Assembly (NCBI GenBank): GCA_002104945.1
Contig: MCFH01000006.1
Span: forward strand, 1,219,001-1,283,000
Length of the DNA: 64,000 nt
Reading direction: 5' to 3'
Source: Piromyces finnis
Taxonomy: Eukaryota; Neocallimastigomycota; Neocallimastigomycetes; Neocallimastigales; Neocallimastigaceae
Each line of letters opens with the position of its first letter. The stretch's first letter is position 1. The translations under genes were made by a program, and so were the position numbers. The notes below the pieces were generated by a model, which searched no databases, was not told the DNA's origin, and saw only the letters and a program-made list of their open reading frames with translations. Shown here piece by piece: positions 43,201 to 58,095 of the stretch.

Positions 43201-44867
43201 ATGAAACTATTGATTATAGAATCGAAATGCTTCTTTCCGTTGTATTCTATTTAATTCGTGGTACTGATGATATTATGTCTTCTTCTAAACAACAAGAATC
43301 CTATTTCACCATTCTTAATGATAAGTGTTTTAAAAAGGTAAATTGGAGTAATTTAGATAGTACATATTACCAAAAGATTATTGATGAATGTCCAAAAAAA
43401 TACCCTTCAGGTTCATCAGCTCTTATGTTTACAATGTCTTCATTAAAAACAATGACTGGTGCATATAATATTACCAATAATATCCGTAAAACAGAAGAAT
43501 CATTTAAAAAGATAGACGCCTTTTTTGAGTTTATTAGTCAAGTGATTAAAGAACAACTTCAAATTTTTGGTACACCCATCAATTTTAATATTTCTAAAAT
43601 TGGAATGCTAATAAAAGGTTTTCTTGAATTTATTGATTTAGCTGTTATCCACACAAATGAAATGCAAAATGATGAAAACATAAAAAAATTTACTTTTGAG
43701 GTTCTTTGTAATTCTTATAAAAAAATTATTCAATTAATGAATATATGTCAACCAGGAGATTGTTTCTTTATAGAACTTTGGATTGGAATTAGTTATTATG
43801 TTACTTCATCAACTCATTATCCTATATCAATTCTTTCCACGACTCATTATTTCACTAATATTGAATATATGGCTGTTTTAAATGAACTTTGTATTCAAAA
43901 GCATTTAACTATCACTAATAACGATAGCACATATTCGTTGAATCCATGGAATTTAGTTATTAAAGAACTCACAGTACCGGAATTAGAGTTAAATGAATAT
44001 ATTAATATTTGTAAAAATCATGGTCTCTTTTTAACTCTTTATACATATGGACTACAGAAATTAGAAATAATTAACGATGAATTTATTAGTAATATAAATA
44101 TTACGCCAGAAAATCCAGATATAAATAATGTATGCCCATACGACCCATATACCAATATTTATGAATTCATGAAAGAAATATATACATGGATTTTAGCATT
44201 TAAATCTGATAGTAAAGAATTTTCTGAAAATAATATCATTCTTGTTATATCTCTTTTTGCGGATATTATGACTATCTATCCAGAACTCTCTCAGTTTACT
44301 TATTTTGGAAAATTTTTAATATCAATAATTGAAACTTTAATCAATTGGGTGGAACCAAAAAATAAAATGTTAGTAAACTTAGGATTGGTTAAAAAAACTC
44401 GATTCTCAAAGAATTTCCAATTCTATCTTCGTTCTTTCTTAATCTATCTTACAAATACTATTCAATTTTTCGTTGATTTTAAACCATTATTTGATGGATC
44501 CAAAAATAAATCTACTGATGTAACTATTAATTTAGTACCAATATTAGATACAGAAGGAAATATAGAAGGAGAAACTTCAGATAATATCACTTTACCAATA
44601 GAGAGATCAAAAGCAAACAAATCTAATGATATTATATGTTGGAATTGTGAAAAATATCTAAATTCCTTAAAAATGTTCCCAATTGATAACACAAACCCAG
44701 ATAATAATGATAAAAATTATATTGGATGGTTAGATGACACTATTGATAGTATATTAGCTCTTCAACCAGATAACCCATTATTAATTCTTTTTCGGAATGC
44801 ATCGTCCTTTGCTGAACAATTACGTATAAAACTTTACCCATCTGTTAGAAAATATTATCATATTTAA
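34283..44867 (+). CDS. EPG5: EPG5 homologue (autophagosome-lysosome tethering factor)
   Basis: EPG5 is a Rab7 effector that tethers autophagosomes to late endosomes/lysosomes before SNARE fusion. Two exons join in phase: 34283-35357 and 35542-44867, giving 3466 residues, against about 2580 in human EPG5. The first ~450 residues are Asn/Glu/Lys-rich and disordered, as are inserts near 650-700, 760-830 and 2270-2310. The conserved core was recognised from a segment near residues 1935-2060: LMPLFFQLFFCLYFAKVEKQG, PYYGYRFFSNSKKKERLI, LAHLYNAMHLWLNEPKI and DNLWWEYVDIESIQGN, which follow the human order (RFFHLYL, VGYRFF, LVRLFNVFVLWLEE, DLWMEYVSVE). The end (LRIKLYPSVRKYYHI) resembles the EPG5 C-terminus. 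An acidic-preceded FVFV (residues 482-485) is a candidate LC3-interacting motif, directly followed by PSAP. Exon 2 is 9.3 kb without an intron, unlike its neighbours. The 5' start is the first ATG of the open frame. Confidence 0.82.
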
Positions 44868-45531
44868 ATAATTAATATAATATAAACATAAACAATATTA
44901 TATAATTATATAATTTAAAAAAAAAAAATTATAAAATGTATATTATTTATGGTTATATTTAATTCATAATTTTATTTCTTTATTATTTTCTTCTATCTTA
45001 ATTATAAATAGTATAAATAATTAATAAAAAATCATAAAACGTTTTTAAATTGATTTTTAATAGTATTTGTAAATATTAATATATACAAACTTAAAACACT
45101 CATTAAAATAATGATATAATTTTTACTAATAAACACTTTCCTTTAAATAAATTTAAAATCTTCAAATTTGAATAGTTAATTGAATTATTTGAAAAAATAT
45201 TTTTTTTTCAAATAAATATTAGTATTATTAATATTTTTTTTTTATTTATTATTATTTTTTTATATATATATTTTTTTATTAATATTATTTATAAATTGGT
45301 TTTATTAAACATTAATTAGTTTATATTCATTTATTTATTTGTTTGAATCTTTGATTATTTTATTTGTTCGTTTGATGATATTATAAATTTTTTATCTTAT
45401 GCTTTTTTATATTTTAAAATTGATTTTTTATTACAATTATATATATATTGATATTTTTTGATAAATTTAAAAATTATTATTCATTCATTAATATTTTATA
45501 CAAAAATCAATGAATAAATATTTCAAAACGT
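44868..45531. other. Convergent intergenic region, EPG5 and PRE2 3' ends
   Basis: 664 bases of A/T-rich sequence holding the 3' untranslated regions of two convergent genes. No other feature was seen. Confidence 0.65.
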
Positions 45532-47035
<1,504 letters not shown>

Positions 47036-48772
47036 CTTTTAAATATATCATATTGTTGTTGCATTTATTATATTAAATTTACGAATCATAAATTTTGAAG
47101 AAAAAAATAAATAATATAAATAAGTAAAAAAAAAAAAAAATATTAATTTTAAAATAAAAAAAATATGTTATAATTTTAATTTTAAATATTTCAATGATAT
47201 TAATAATATTTTTATCTTCTTATTTAATATTGTATGATCAAAAAGGAATTCACTAAATTTTGTTTATATTATAATTAATTTGAAATGATTTCTTTAAATA
47301 TTTAGATCAATTATCCATTTCTTAGTTTGATTCTTTTTCTTAATAATAATATATACAATAGATTTGAACTTTTAATTTTATTTTTTCTATTATATTATAT
47401 TACACTATATTATATTATTTATATCTGAATTTTATCATATAATTTTTTTATTCCGCTTATCATATATTTGATTTACATTTGATTTACATAATTTCTTACT
47501 GTTAAATTTCACATAGAGAAAATATAAATGTTTATTTTTATAATTACTCTTATATTGTTTCTTTTTATTCATAAATATACTATAAGTAAAATGAATGAAT
47601 ATTAGATAATTACTATTTCATTAAATGTATTCATTCATTTTCTTTTCAAATGATTATTTTTTAAAATCTTATTTGTAGAACTATTAATTTTCTTATTACA
47701 ATAATATATATAAATATAATATATTAATAATTTAAATAAAAAAAAGGATTTGTACTTTTGTCTTTTATATATATATATTTTTTTTTATTAAAATGCTTTT
47801 AAAATGTTTTCTTTATTCACTAAAAAAAAAAATAATAAAACAAATCTTTAATTTATTTTTTTATTTTTTTTTAAAAATTTAATTTAAAAAAAAAAAACAC
47901 TGTATTTTTAAAAAATATTTTTCTTATATTAATATTTTTACAATTGATTTTTATTAATAACTTAATTCTTAATAATTAAAAATGTTTAATTAAAAAATAT
48001 ATATTTATTTATTAAATATATTTATTAATAATGAATATAAATTATATATATATAATTTTTTTTAAAAAAAAATAATGAAATTATGCTTAATAAATAATTA
48101 CTACTTTATAGCATTATATAGAATATAATACTTTAATATTGTATCTAACGAGATACTTTTTTTTTTAAATGATTTAATAATTATTCCATCTTTATGGAGA
48201 ATACATTTTTTTATTTAATTATTTCAATATTAATAATTTAATTAATTAAAAAGTGTTATTGTTATTAATAATTTAATTATTTAATACATTACATTTTATT
48301 TAAATTTTTTAAATATATTTATTATTATTTGATATCAATTATAATAAATAAAGTTTCATTATAATTAGATATTGATATTCTGATTTTCTTTTTTCTTTTT
48401 TTTTTTTTTTTTTTTTTCTTTTAACCTCTTAAAATAAGTAATTTTTTTAAAAAATAATAATAATAATAATAACAATAATTATATTAATCTTAAAAAAGTA
48501 TTAATATAATAGATAATATATTGTACTTTTATACTAAAAATATTAAAATAATATTTTTAAAATAGCATAAAAAGTATATAATCACACAAACTACAGTTAA
48601 TTAAAATATAATTTTTGTTTATGGAAAAATAAAAATAATTAAAAGTATTTAATTTATTTTAATGTTAAAGTAAATAAAATAATTAACATCAAAATAACAT
48701 CAAAATACATTAAAATTAATTTGAAAATTATTGTATTATATAAAATTCTTGTTTATTTTAAAATAAAAAAGG
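47036..48772. other. Divergent intergenic region, PRE2 and lectin promoters
   Basis: 1.7 kb of A/T-rich DNA between divergent genes, with poly(T) at about 48399-48418 and many shorter A/T runs. No known proteasome promoter element (PACE-like GGTGGCAAA) was found by eye. No gene was seen. Confidence 0.6.
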
Positions 48773-51556
48773 ATGAATGTAAACATAGCTTATATATTTT
48801 ATTTATTGGTTTTAATAACATTATTTAATCTTTGTGCTTCGAAGAAAAGTGGTTTATATCAGAATCAAAGTCAAAACCAAGTCGATTCAGATAGTGAAGG
48901 CGAATACAATAATAACAATAATAATGAGGAATATATTGCACAACAAAACAATGAAAAGAAAAGTGCACTATATGGAAACCAACAACAATATCAAGAAGTA
49001 GACGATAGTACAACTTATGAAGATAATAACGCAAATGTTCAAGATTCAATTGATAATAATGAAGAATTAAAAACCCGTCATCAATTTAAATACTCATTTA
49101 AAAAACCATATTATTATTACAATGATACAAATATTATACCAAATTGGAAAATTAAAGGAGGTATAGCATAATTGTATTTGGATATTATTTTATAAATATA
49201 TAAAAATTTTATATAATTATTATATATGTTAATTTTGATAATGATATGATATTATCAATAATTAATTATCTTATTTAATATCCTTAAAGATGTTATTCCT
49301 GCAAATGATATGATTCGTCTTGTTCCATCTGTACCAAATAAAAGAGGTAAATTTACTTAAAAAAAACCATCAATATAAGCAAAATAATAATAGCATGTCT
49401 TTTGGAATAAAATGTAATATCAGGTTCAATTTGGGGTGATTTACAAAATCAATTCAAGTAAATATATGTAATTTATTTTCTAATAAATAAAATAAAATAT
49501 TTGAATAACACGATATATAAAATATTTTTTTCTAAATAAATAATAATAATAATAATAATGATAATAAAAAGTGATTGGCAAATTGTTCTTTCATTTAGAA
49601 TTTTCGGTAGAAGCCTTTCCGGTTCAGAAGTAAGAATAGTAAAAAAAAAAATAATATGTATAGTAAACATTATTTTTAATATTATCTATATATTTAAAAA
49701 GGGTATGGCCTTATTCTATACAGATAAGCAATTAAATGTTGATTCATTCTACGGTGGAGAACACAAATTTAATGGTTTAGCCATTATTTTTGATTCTACA
49801 AATAAAGATCTTAATGTAATATACTTTTAAGCATATTTAATCTAAAATTTATTCAATTCCAAATTATTTTTCAAAATTAAATTATAATCACTAATCACTA
49901 ATTCATTATGTATATTTATCATTAATATAAACACCCTGTAATTATATAATAATATCTTAACTACATAATCACAATAATAAATAGTCAAACATTCCTACTA
50001 TTAATGTATTATATAATGATGGAAATACTGTTATTCAAAGTCAAAAGGAATATAATGATATTAGAAAAAGTTTATGTGTAGCAGATTTTAGGTATTATTA
50101 ATATAATTTAAATAATCGAAAAAAAGTATATATAAAAACTAAAAACATTATTATATTTTATATAAAAAAAGAAATTCACCTCTTCCAGTCTTTGTTAGAA
50201 TTACCTATTTAAATAAATATTTAAAGGTTGAAGTTGATTTAAGTCATGAAGGTAATGAATATTATGAATGCACCAATGAGAAAATTGAATTACCAAATGA
50301 GTAAGTTATTTTTTTTTTACTTTTATTATTATTATATTTATTTATAAATATATTTAAAATAAAACAATATAATAAATATATATTAATTTAATTTAAAATA
50401 AATAGCTACTACTTTGGTCTCGGTGCCAAAACTGGAGATGGTGTTCCAGATGATCATGATATTTTAAGTTTTGATTTTTATCAATTAAACCCACCACCAA
50501 AAGAGAATTATAAATATAGACCAAAAGAGGAAGAAATTATTGAGCGTGAAGGAGAATATCATATTGATGATGAAACTTTAGAAGTATATATAATAGATGC
50601 TATATAGATTTATCACTACTCCTATAATATATTAACATATTATAATATATTAATATATTTAACAATTGTAGCATATTAAAAGAGTTAATGAACAACTTGT
50701 TAAAGAAAAAATATCAAAGGAAGGACCAAAGGAAAAAGTTGTTGATGTATGTATTATAACTGATTTTTCATTCGTAGGATAAAAAAATTAATTAACAAAT
50801 AAATAATAATTAATTAAGAATATTACTATTTAATAATTTAATAATTTAATTTATTTGTATTTATTATATAATATTTAGGCCCAAACTGTTCAATTAACCC
50901 AATTTAGAACTCTTGAAACTGTTAATAGAATACTTTCACTTATACAATCCCAAAAATATTCACGTGAAACTTCAAACCAAAATGAATATATTGATGATTT
51001 GAACAATAAATCAGAACAATTAATTTCAGATATTAATGTAGTCTATGAAACTCTTGAAACTCTCAAAAATAGTGTTGAAACTTTAAATGATTCTGTTGAA
51101 AGAAATTCTCAAAAAAATGATTATAAAATCAATTCGGTTGAAGTAAGTTTAAAATTACGCAATTAATATTTACTATTTATTAAAAATTCTATGATATATA
51201 TTTACTAATTTTAATATAAATATTAAATAAAGTCAAAATTAAATCAAAAATTATCATCTGAATTCAATAAAGTATTAAATGAATTGAGAAATGTTAAAGA
51301 AGAAAACAGAAAATTAAAAGAAACTACTCAAAATCTAACTAAAGAAACTAAAAATCAACCAAACGTTTGGCTTGTAAGTTATATTCAAAATAAAAGAACT
51401 ATTTTATATTTCTTTATTAATTTTATTACCCATAAAAAATATCAATAGGTTGTTATTGTTTCATTCTTTTTAAATATGATTGGGTTATATATAATCGTTC
51501 GTGTTTTACCATCATCTAATGGAAATATTGACTTATTCAAAACTCATAATTATTAG
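48773..51556 (+). CDS. L-type lectin cargo receptor, ERGIC-53/Emp46-Emp47 family
   Basis: Type I membrane protein of the early secretory pathway, expected to bind N-glycans on cargo leaving the ER. Twelve exons join in phase: 48773-49160, 49290-49346, 49424-49457, 49572-49629, 49702-49815, 49985-50091, 50172-50300, 50406-50583, 50672-50746, 50879-51142, 51233-51373 and 51449-51556, giving 550 residues. A signal peptide covers residues 1-23. A ~80-residue Gln/Asn/Glu-rich spacer follows, with a repeated KKSGLYQNQ/KKSALYGNQ. The lectin domain (about 105-340) has DWQIVLSFRIFGRSLSGSE, GMALFYTD, the Cys pair in SLCVADFR and YECTNEK, and GDGVPDDHDILSFDFYQL. A coiled coil spans about 385-510, and one membrane span about 516-533. 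The tail ends in LFKTHNY, with no KKXX retrieval signal, so recycling would need another signal or partner. Confidence 0.93.
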
Positions 51557-52303
<747 letters not shown>

Positions 52304-54138
52304 ATGGAAGCGGAGTACCAACAAACTGTTGAACAATTAAATCAATTAAAAGAAATTATAAATTTAGATCCTACAAATCAAGAAATCATTTCACTCTACA
52401 ATGACTTGACAAAATTAAAAGAATTGCAAGAAGCAAGTTTATTAGAAGAAAAAAAGAAAAAGCTCTTAAACATTGTAGATGATATTTCAAATTATTCTAA
52501 ATATCCTATCCAGGAAACAGATACATTTAGTGATAATAATGTAAATTCTACAACTGTAACTACCACTTCAAATTCCACTACTAATAATGAATCTTCCACC
52601 GAACTTTTTAATAAGTATATATTAAATGCAGAAAATCTAAAAGAAGGATTAAAATGCTGCATTCCTCTGGAAAATGAAGGACATATATTTTTTTTACCGG
52701 GTATGATAACAGAAATGTCTAGTGAAAATGATACCTGTAAAGTTTTGTTAATCACACCTCTAAATGAAAACTTAATTCCTTGTAAAAAATATAATTGTAA
52801 TATGAATTGTAATCATTCCCACGGTATTGAAATTAATAAAAGTTTGGTTTTATCTCATAATATTTTAGATACCTCAACAATTACTGAAAGAGGTATATGT
52901 TTTGCAAAATATGAAGACTCTATTTGGTATTTGGCAAGAATTATTAAAATAATTGAAAATAATGATACAAAGCAAATAAAAAAATTTATAGTGAAATATA
53001 AAGGATATGATGGATATGAAGAAGTTACACCAAACCATATTATACCTGTATGCGGAATGGATATAGAAAATATTGAAAATGAATGGCCTGATTCAGAAGA
53101 TTATTCTACAGATACCGATTCTGATACTGATTCTGATTCTTCAATTATATATTCTTCAGATATTGACACTATAGATATAAGTTCATCAAGTAATAACAAT
53201 ATTAGTATTTCTGATACTCTAGAAATAATAAATAAAAGCGCTTTTGGCGAATGGGTATATTATTCCTTGACTATAATATATAAATTTATATATTGTATAC
53301 TTTAGATATAAGAATGTTGTTTCTTTTTTAATAAAATGGTGTTATATAATATATATATATATATAGGAAAAACATACCAAAGGAATTGGATCACTTTTAA
53401 TGAAAAAGATGGGATATGAAGAAGTAGGTTTTCTTATACATGATATACTAAAAATCTTTTTAAATTTTTAATACAAATATTAAATATATAATACTGTAAA
53501 TATTATACAAATAGGGAAAGGGTTTAGGTCTCGATGGTGAAGGTATTGTGAATCCTATAGAAATTGTGATACAGCCACCAGGAAAAGGTTTAGATTTTGA
53601 AACAGATGAAATAGAAGAATTAGTTATAAAGAGAAAACAAGAACAGGAAAAAAGAAAACTAAATAAACTAAAGAAAAGACAAAAAAAAAGAAAATTGAAT
53701 AGTATGGAAAGCATTGATTCTGATGTTTTTGATTTCCTTAATATCAATATTAATAAAAAAGCTAAAGGTAGACTTTATACAATTGAATCTAACAAAAATG
53801 AAAACCAACAAAATGAAAATAATCATGATAGTAGTAATATTACTAAAGAAAATTCTTTAAAACGCCGAAAATCAGGAATTGATAGTAAAAAAAGTAAAAA
53901 AGAGAATAATATGAAATTACTTCAAGTACAAAAACATATTCATGATTTAAATCAGCAAATTGAAAAAGCTAAAGAACGTTATGAAAGAAATAAAATTAGG
54001 GATAAAATGGTGGCACAACAGTACAAAACAAAAATTGAAGAATTTAAAAAAATATTATATACATTAGAATTAAAAGAACGTCAAATTAAAAACTCTATAT
54101 CTGATTCTAAAAAGCTCTTTTCAAAATTTGAATTTTAA
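52304..54138 (+). CDS. ZGPAT: Zinc finger CCCH-type and G-patch domain protein (ZGPAT-like)
   Basis: Nuclear protein. The animal homologue ZGPAT (ZIP) is a DNA-binding repressor and is also linked to splicing; the G-patch normally activates a DEAH helicase. Three exons join in phase: 52304-53254, 53367-53423 and 53515-54138, giving 543 residues against 531 in human. Domains match in order. An N-terminal helix reads MEAEYQQTVEQLNQLKEII. A compact CCCH finger has Cys160, Cys165, Cys169 and His173 (PCKKYNCNMNCNHSHG). A Tudor-like fold spans about 196-252 (GICFAKYEDSIWYLARIIKI ... KYKGYDGYEEV). The G-patch, about 318-360, spans all three exons: FGEWEKHTKGIGSLLMKKMG, then YEEGKGLGLDGEGIVNPIE. The rest is a basic Lys-rich region and a C-terminal coiled coil. 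The finger's spacing is tighter than the usual C-x8-C-x5-C-x3-H. Confidence 0.9.
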
Positions 54139-54487
54139 AATGAATAGTGTAATAATATAATATCAATATTAATAAGAAAAGAAAAATTGAAAATTTTAAA
54201 TGTTTATACTATGTATTCTCAAAATTCTATTATGACCTATTACTTGTAATTTAATTACATTTCTCCAAAATCTTAGTACATGTATATTTGATAAAGTTTT
54301 TATTTAATTGTTTAGTTTTTAATTTTTATTTTTTATAATAAATTAAATATTATAATATAATATAATATTTATAATATATTAATAAAAAAAAAATTATCGG
54401 GTATTTATATTTATAAGTAGATAATGATAATGTTTTTTTTTTTTTTCATTTAAAAATATATATAATTTTATAAATTATTTTTATATT
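54139..54487. other. Convergent intergenic region, ZGPAT and RING-gene 3' ends
   Basis: 349 bases of A/T-rich sequence shared by the two 3' untranslated regions. Nothing else was seen. Confidence 0.7.
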
Positions 54488-55766
54488 TTACTCAGGTTCA
54501 TATTTAATAAACTCTATTGATTCTATTTTTTGGCGATCCCATGGACATTTATTTGATACTAGTGTTAAATGTTTTGCACAATTTTCACATAATTTATGAC
54601 CACATGGAATTATTACTAATATTAGTTAAAAATAAAAATTAATTATTTTTCCTAATAAGGTAAATATTATTTTTGTTGTTAACTGTTATATAATTTACCT
54701 TGACATTCCATAGAATCAAAACAAAGTTGACATTCCTTTGGCTTTTCTAATATTTATAAAAATTAATTAATACATAATTTAATGATATAAAATTATTATT
54801 CTACTTATTCTTAATATATATACGATTCTTACCTTTTTTAGTATTCTATTTTAAAGTTGATTTTAATAGTGTTAAAATGTATATATAATAAAAATAATAA
54901 ATTATATAAATATTAATATAATATAATAATAGTATTTTAGAAAATTAATAAACATACATCAGTACTATTGTATTCTTCTTTTAACTTTATTAATTGTTCT
55001 TCATATAACTCATTAATTCGCTTAATAAGAATATCCTTTGATTCCTTCATAATTTTTACTTTTGCTCTAAATAGATTATCAATTAGTTCAATATTAACAT
55101 TATCTTTTATTTTATCACAATCATTAGTTGTAGAAGAAGAAATAATTGAAGTTTTGGATCCTTCTTGATTTTTGCTAATTAATGAGAAATTACTATAATA
55201 CATTTCAATTTTATCCAATATATCATTCATAGTAACAATTGAATGTTTTCTTAATGCTAAAGGGGATAGTGATGGTGTATATGGGCTTGCAGTTCTAACG
55301 CATTTAGAGAAAAAATAATATTTAATAATAGTTGTATAAATTATAAAATATGTATATTCTTACTTTTTTCTTGATGAAGTTGTTATTAAATCATTTACTC
55401 TGTTTATAATAATAATGATGATTATAATGATACAATGTATATCAAAGTTAATTAATATCTGGTATTAAAAATATTTAAATTAATTATAATTATAAATATA
55501 TTTTACCTTTCATTTAATATTAACTGGTTATTAACAGAATATGTTAATTTTTTATTTTTTTTGGATGAAACTATTGAAAGATTTATATCATTTCTCTGTT
55601 CACTATTTTGATCATTATGGGTATCATTATTATTATTTATTTTTTCATTTTCTTCTTTAATTTTACCTTTAATTAATTCGATGCATTCATTAGATTCTTT
55701 TAAATTTCCTGATGTATTGTTAAATATTTTTTTTATATAAGAAAAAGAGTACAATTATACAATTAC

Positions 55767-55814
<48 letters not shown>

Positions 55815-58095
55815 AATACCTTTTGGGAATGAAAATTGAAGAAATATAGTTTCTGATAGTATTACTAAGATTAATATATTATCATCTAATGTTTTTTTAT
55901 GAATATCAGACAGTTTTTTATATGGAAAATGTAATATAACATGCTTCATGTAAATATTATTATTTGAATTTTCCATTTTTGATTCAAAAAAGATGAAATT
56001 CTCATTTTGATTTTTCATTTTTAAAATGTTTCCTTCAAATCTTAAATTATTAGGATATATTATTAATTTTCCGACTCCTAAATTAATCTATTTTTATTTT
56101 ATATATTATTAAAATTGATTATATTGATTATTATTGCATTTAACATATAGTTGTTCTTAATTATTTATAAAAGATACTATTCAATTTTACATAATTATAA
56201 GATATAACAATATTATTATATGTTGGATATTCATTTTCTTTTCCATCAATTTCTTCATTAATAGTATCATGGTATTCCCACTTTAATAATAATTGTATAA
56301 GTTTTATTGTAGTTTGTTCATTAGTTATAATCTCATCTAATGGTAATTTTTCTTTAGATTTTTTCTAATTATCAATTATAATAAATTATAAAATTGTAAT
56401 AAATTATTAATTAACAATCATTTATGTTAATTTTATATTTATAAAATTTACATATTCTGATGATGATATCGAGAAATCATAATTCTCTAAAGAAAATGGA
56501 TCATCTTCATCAGTATTTGATTCATGATCTGAAGAAAAGAAATTAAATTCTTCACCATTGTTGTTTTCTTCTTCTTCCTCTTCTTCTTTTTCTTTACCAT
56601 AATGAATATTCAATAAATATTTCTTTTCTTCTGAATTATACTTTGATTTATTATAATAGGGTGAACTACTTAGATCTGAAAATAAATTAAAAGCATCATC
56701 ATTATTAGGTTCTATTGAAATAGGCTTAAATAATGAAATTGAAGAAGAAACTATATCTTTTGTATCATAATTATTGTCTTCTGTTAAATATTCTGATTTA
56801 GAATATTCAAGGCATGAATTCGATCGATGATAATTAAAATCATCATTATTTGAACGACCATCTAAAAATTTACCCTGCTTAGATTTTTGCTGATGCGTAT
56901 CTTCCTTTTTCTTTATAGCTAATGGAGATAAAAATTGAAGTCTTGACTTAAAATCAAATTTAAATTCATTACTATATTTAGTTTTTTTATCAAATAATAA
57001 TTATACCAATTATCATAATATATAAATATTATTTTAAGTATATACAATATATTATTATTTTCAAATATTTTAAATTTTAAAAATCAATTCAAAAATCTTA
57101 ATAGAACATAGTTTATATATATATATATATATATATTAATATATAAATTTAATAAATAATTTATAATTTACCTGACATTATTTGGTCTGGAGTTAGTTAA
57201 ACAATTTAATTTAATGGGTTGGTTAATTGAATTGCTAATTCTTTTTTCCAATTCCAATAATTTATAACATTTTTCTATTTCTTCATAATCAACTTAATAT
57301 TAACATTAATAAATACAAATTTCGGATTTATATTAATAATTTTAATATTAAAAAATAAAAAATAAAAAGCATATAATAATTTGAGCATATAATAAATTAT
57401 CAATTTAAAATTATAAATTACTTGTTTTAAAAGAAAATTCCAATAATATATTTCTTGATAATATTATACTAACTTTAGAAGAATATGATTTTTCTATATT
57501 AAATTGTTCATATGGAAATTTATATTTTAAATCTCTTTCATCTTCCCATTGAATATAACCATTAAAAAAATTTAATTGACCTAAACCTATTAAAACCTAC
57601 ATCAAGAAAGAAAAATTAATTTTGCATTATAAAATATTTTTGATAAAATTTTTCAATTAAATAATATTATATATTTGAAATTTTTATGTTTCTTAATCTA
57701 CCTTATTACATATTAATGAAACATTTTTATATTGATGATCTGATATATATTCTTCATTTGATTCACTCTTATTAATACTCCATTGTGAAATAAGATCCTT
57801 TGCTGAATTAAGTTTTAGCTTTTTATATATTAATATATAGTAATGTGTGTAATAATAATAAAAATTATAATACTTAGTTTCAAAAATCTAACATTTTCTA
57901 ATATATAACTAAACAAATAGTAATAATAACATTAAGTTTTTACTATTTTTAAATGTGAAATGTCTTTCAGGTTTTTCATTGAATTCTTTTAATTATATTC
58001 TTGTAAATTGTAACTTTAAAAAAAAAAATTAAATATACCAATTGAATAATATAATTAGCAATATTAACAAATTTCCTTTGAAATATTATATTCAT
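54488..58095 (-). CDS. C-terminal RING-finger protein of unknown family
   Basis: Likely a ubiquitin E3 ligase, judged only from the RING. Thirteen exons join in phase: 58095-58039, 57818-57702, 57596-57422, 57292-57172, 56971-56452, 56364-56191, 56087-55820, 55708-55507, 55399-55364, 55294-54958, 54845-54833, 54746-54699 and 54615-54488, giving 731 residues. The RING lies at about 678-720: ECQLCFDSMECQVIIPCGHK, then LCENCAKHLTLVSNKCPWDR. Its last ligand pair is reduced to a single CPWD, so it is a degenerate or short C3HC-type RING. Residues ~55-120 and ~235-400 could hold folded domains (for example GVGKLIIYPNNLRFEGNILK and VILHFPYKKLSDIHKKTLDD, a PH-like look), separated by an acidic Asn/Glu/Ser-rich linker. 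A coiled coil precedes the RING. The acceptor of exon 8 was chosen because the AG nearest the (AAT)n array leads to an in-frame stop. Confidence 0.72.
54833..54845 (-). other. 13-nt micro-exon in the RING gene
   Basis: Flanked by AATAG acceptor and GTAAG donor (minus strand). It encodes NTKK just before the RING. At 13 nt it is not a multiple of three, so skipping it would shift the frame and remove the RING. Confidence 0.7.
55764..55814. repeat. (ATT)n microsatellite in an intron
   Basis: About 17 ATT units (AAT on the coding strand) inside the seventh intron of the RING gene. Confidence 0.85.
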
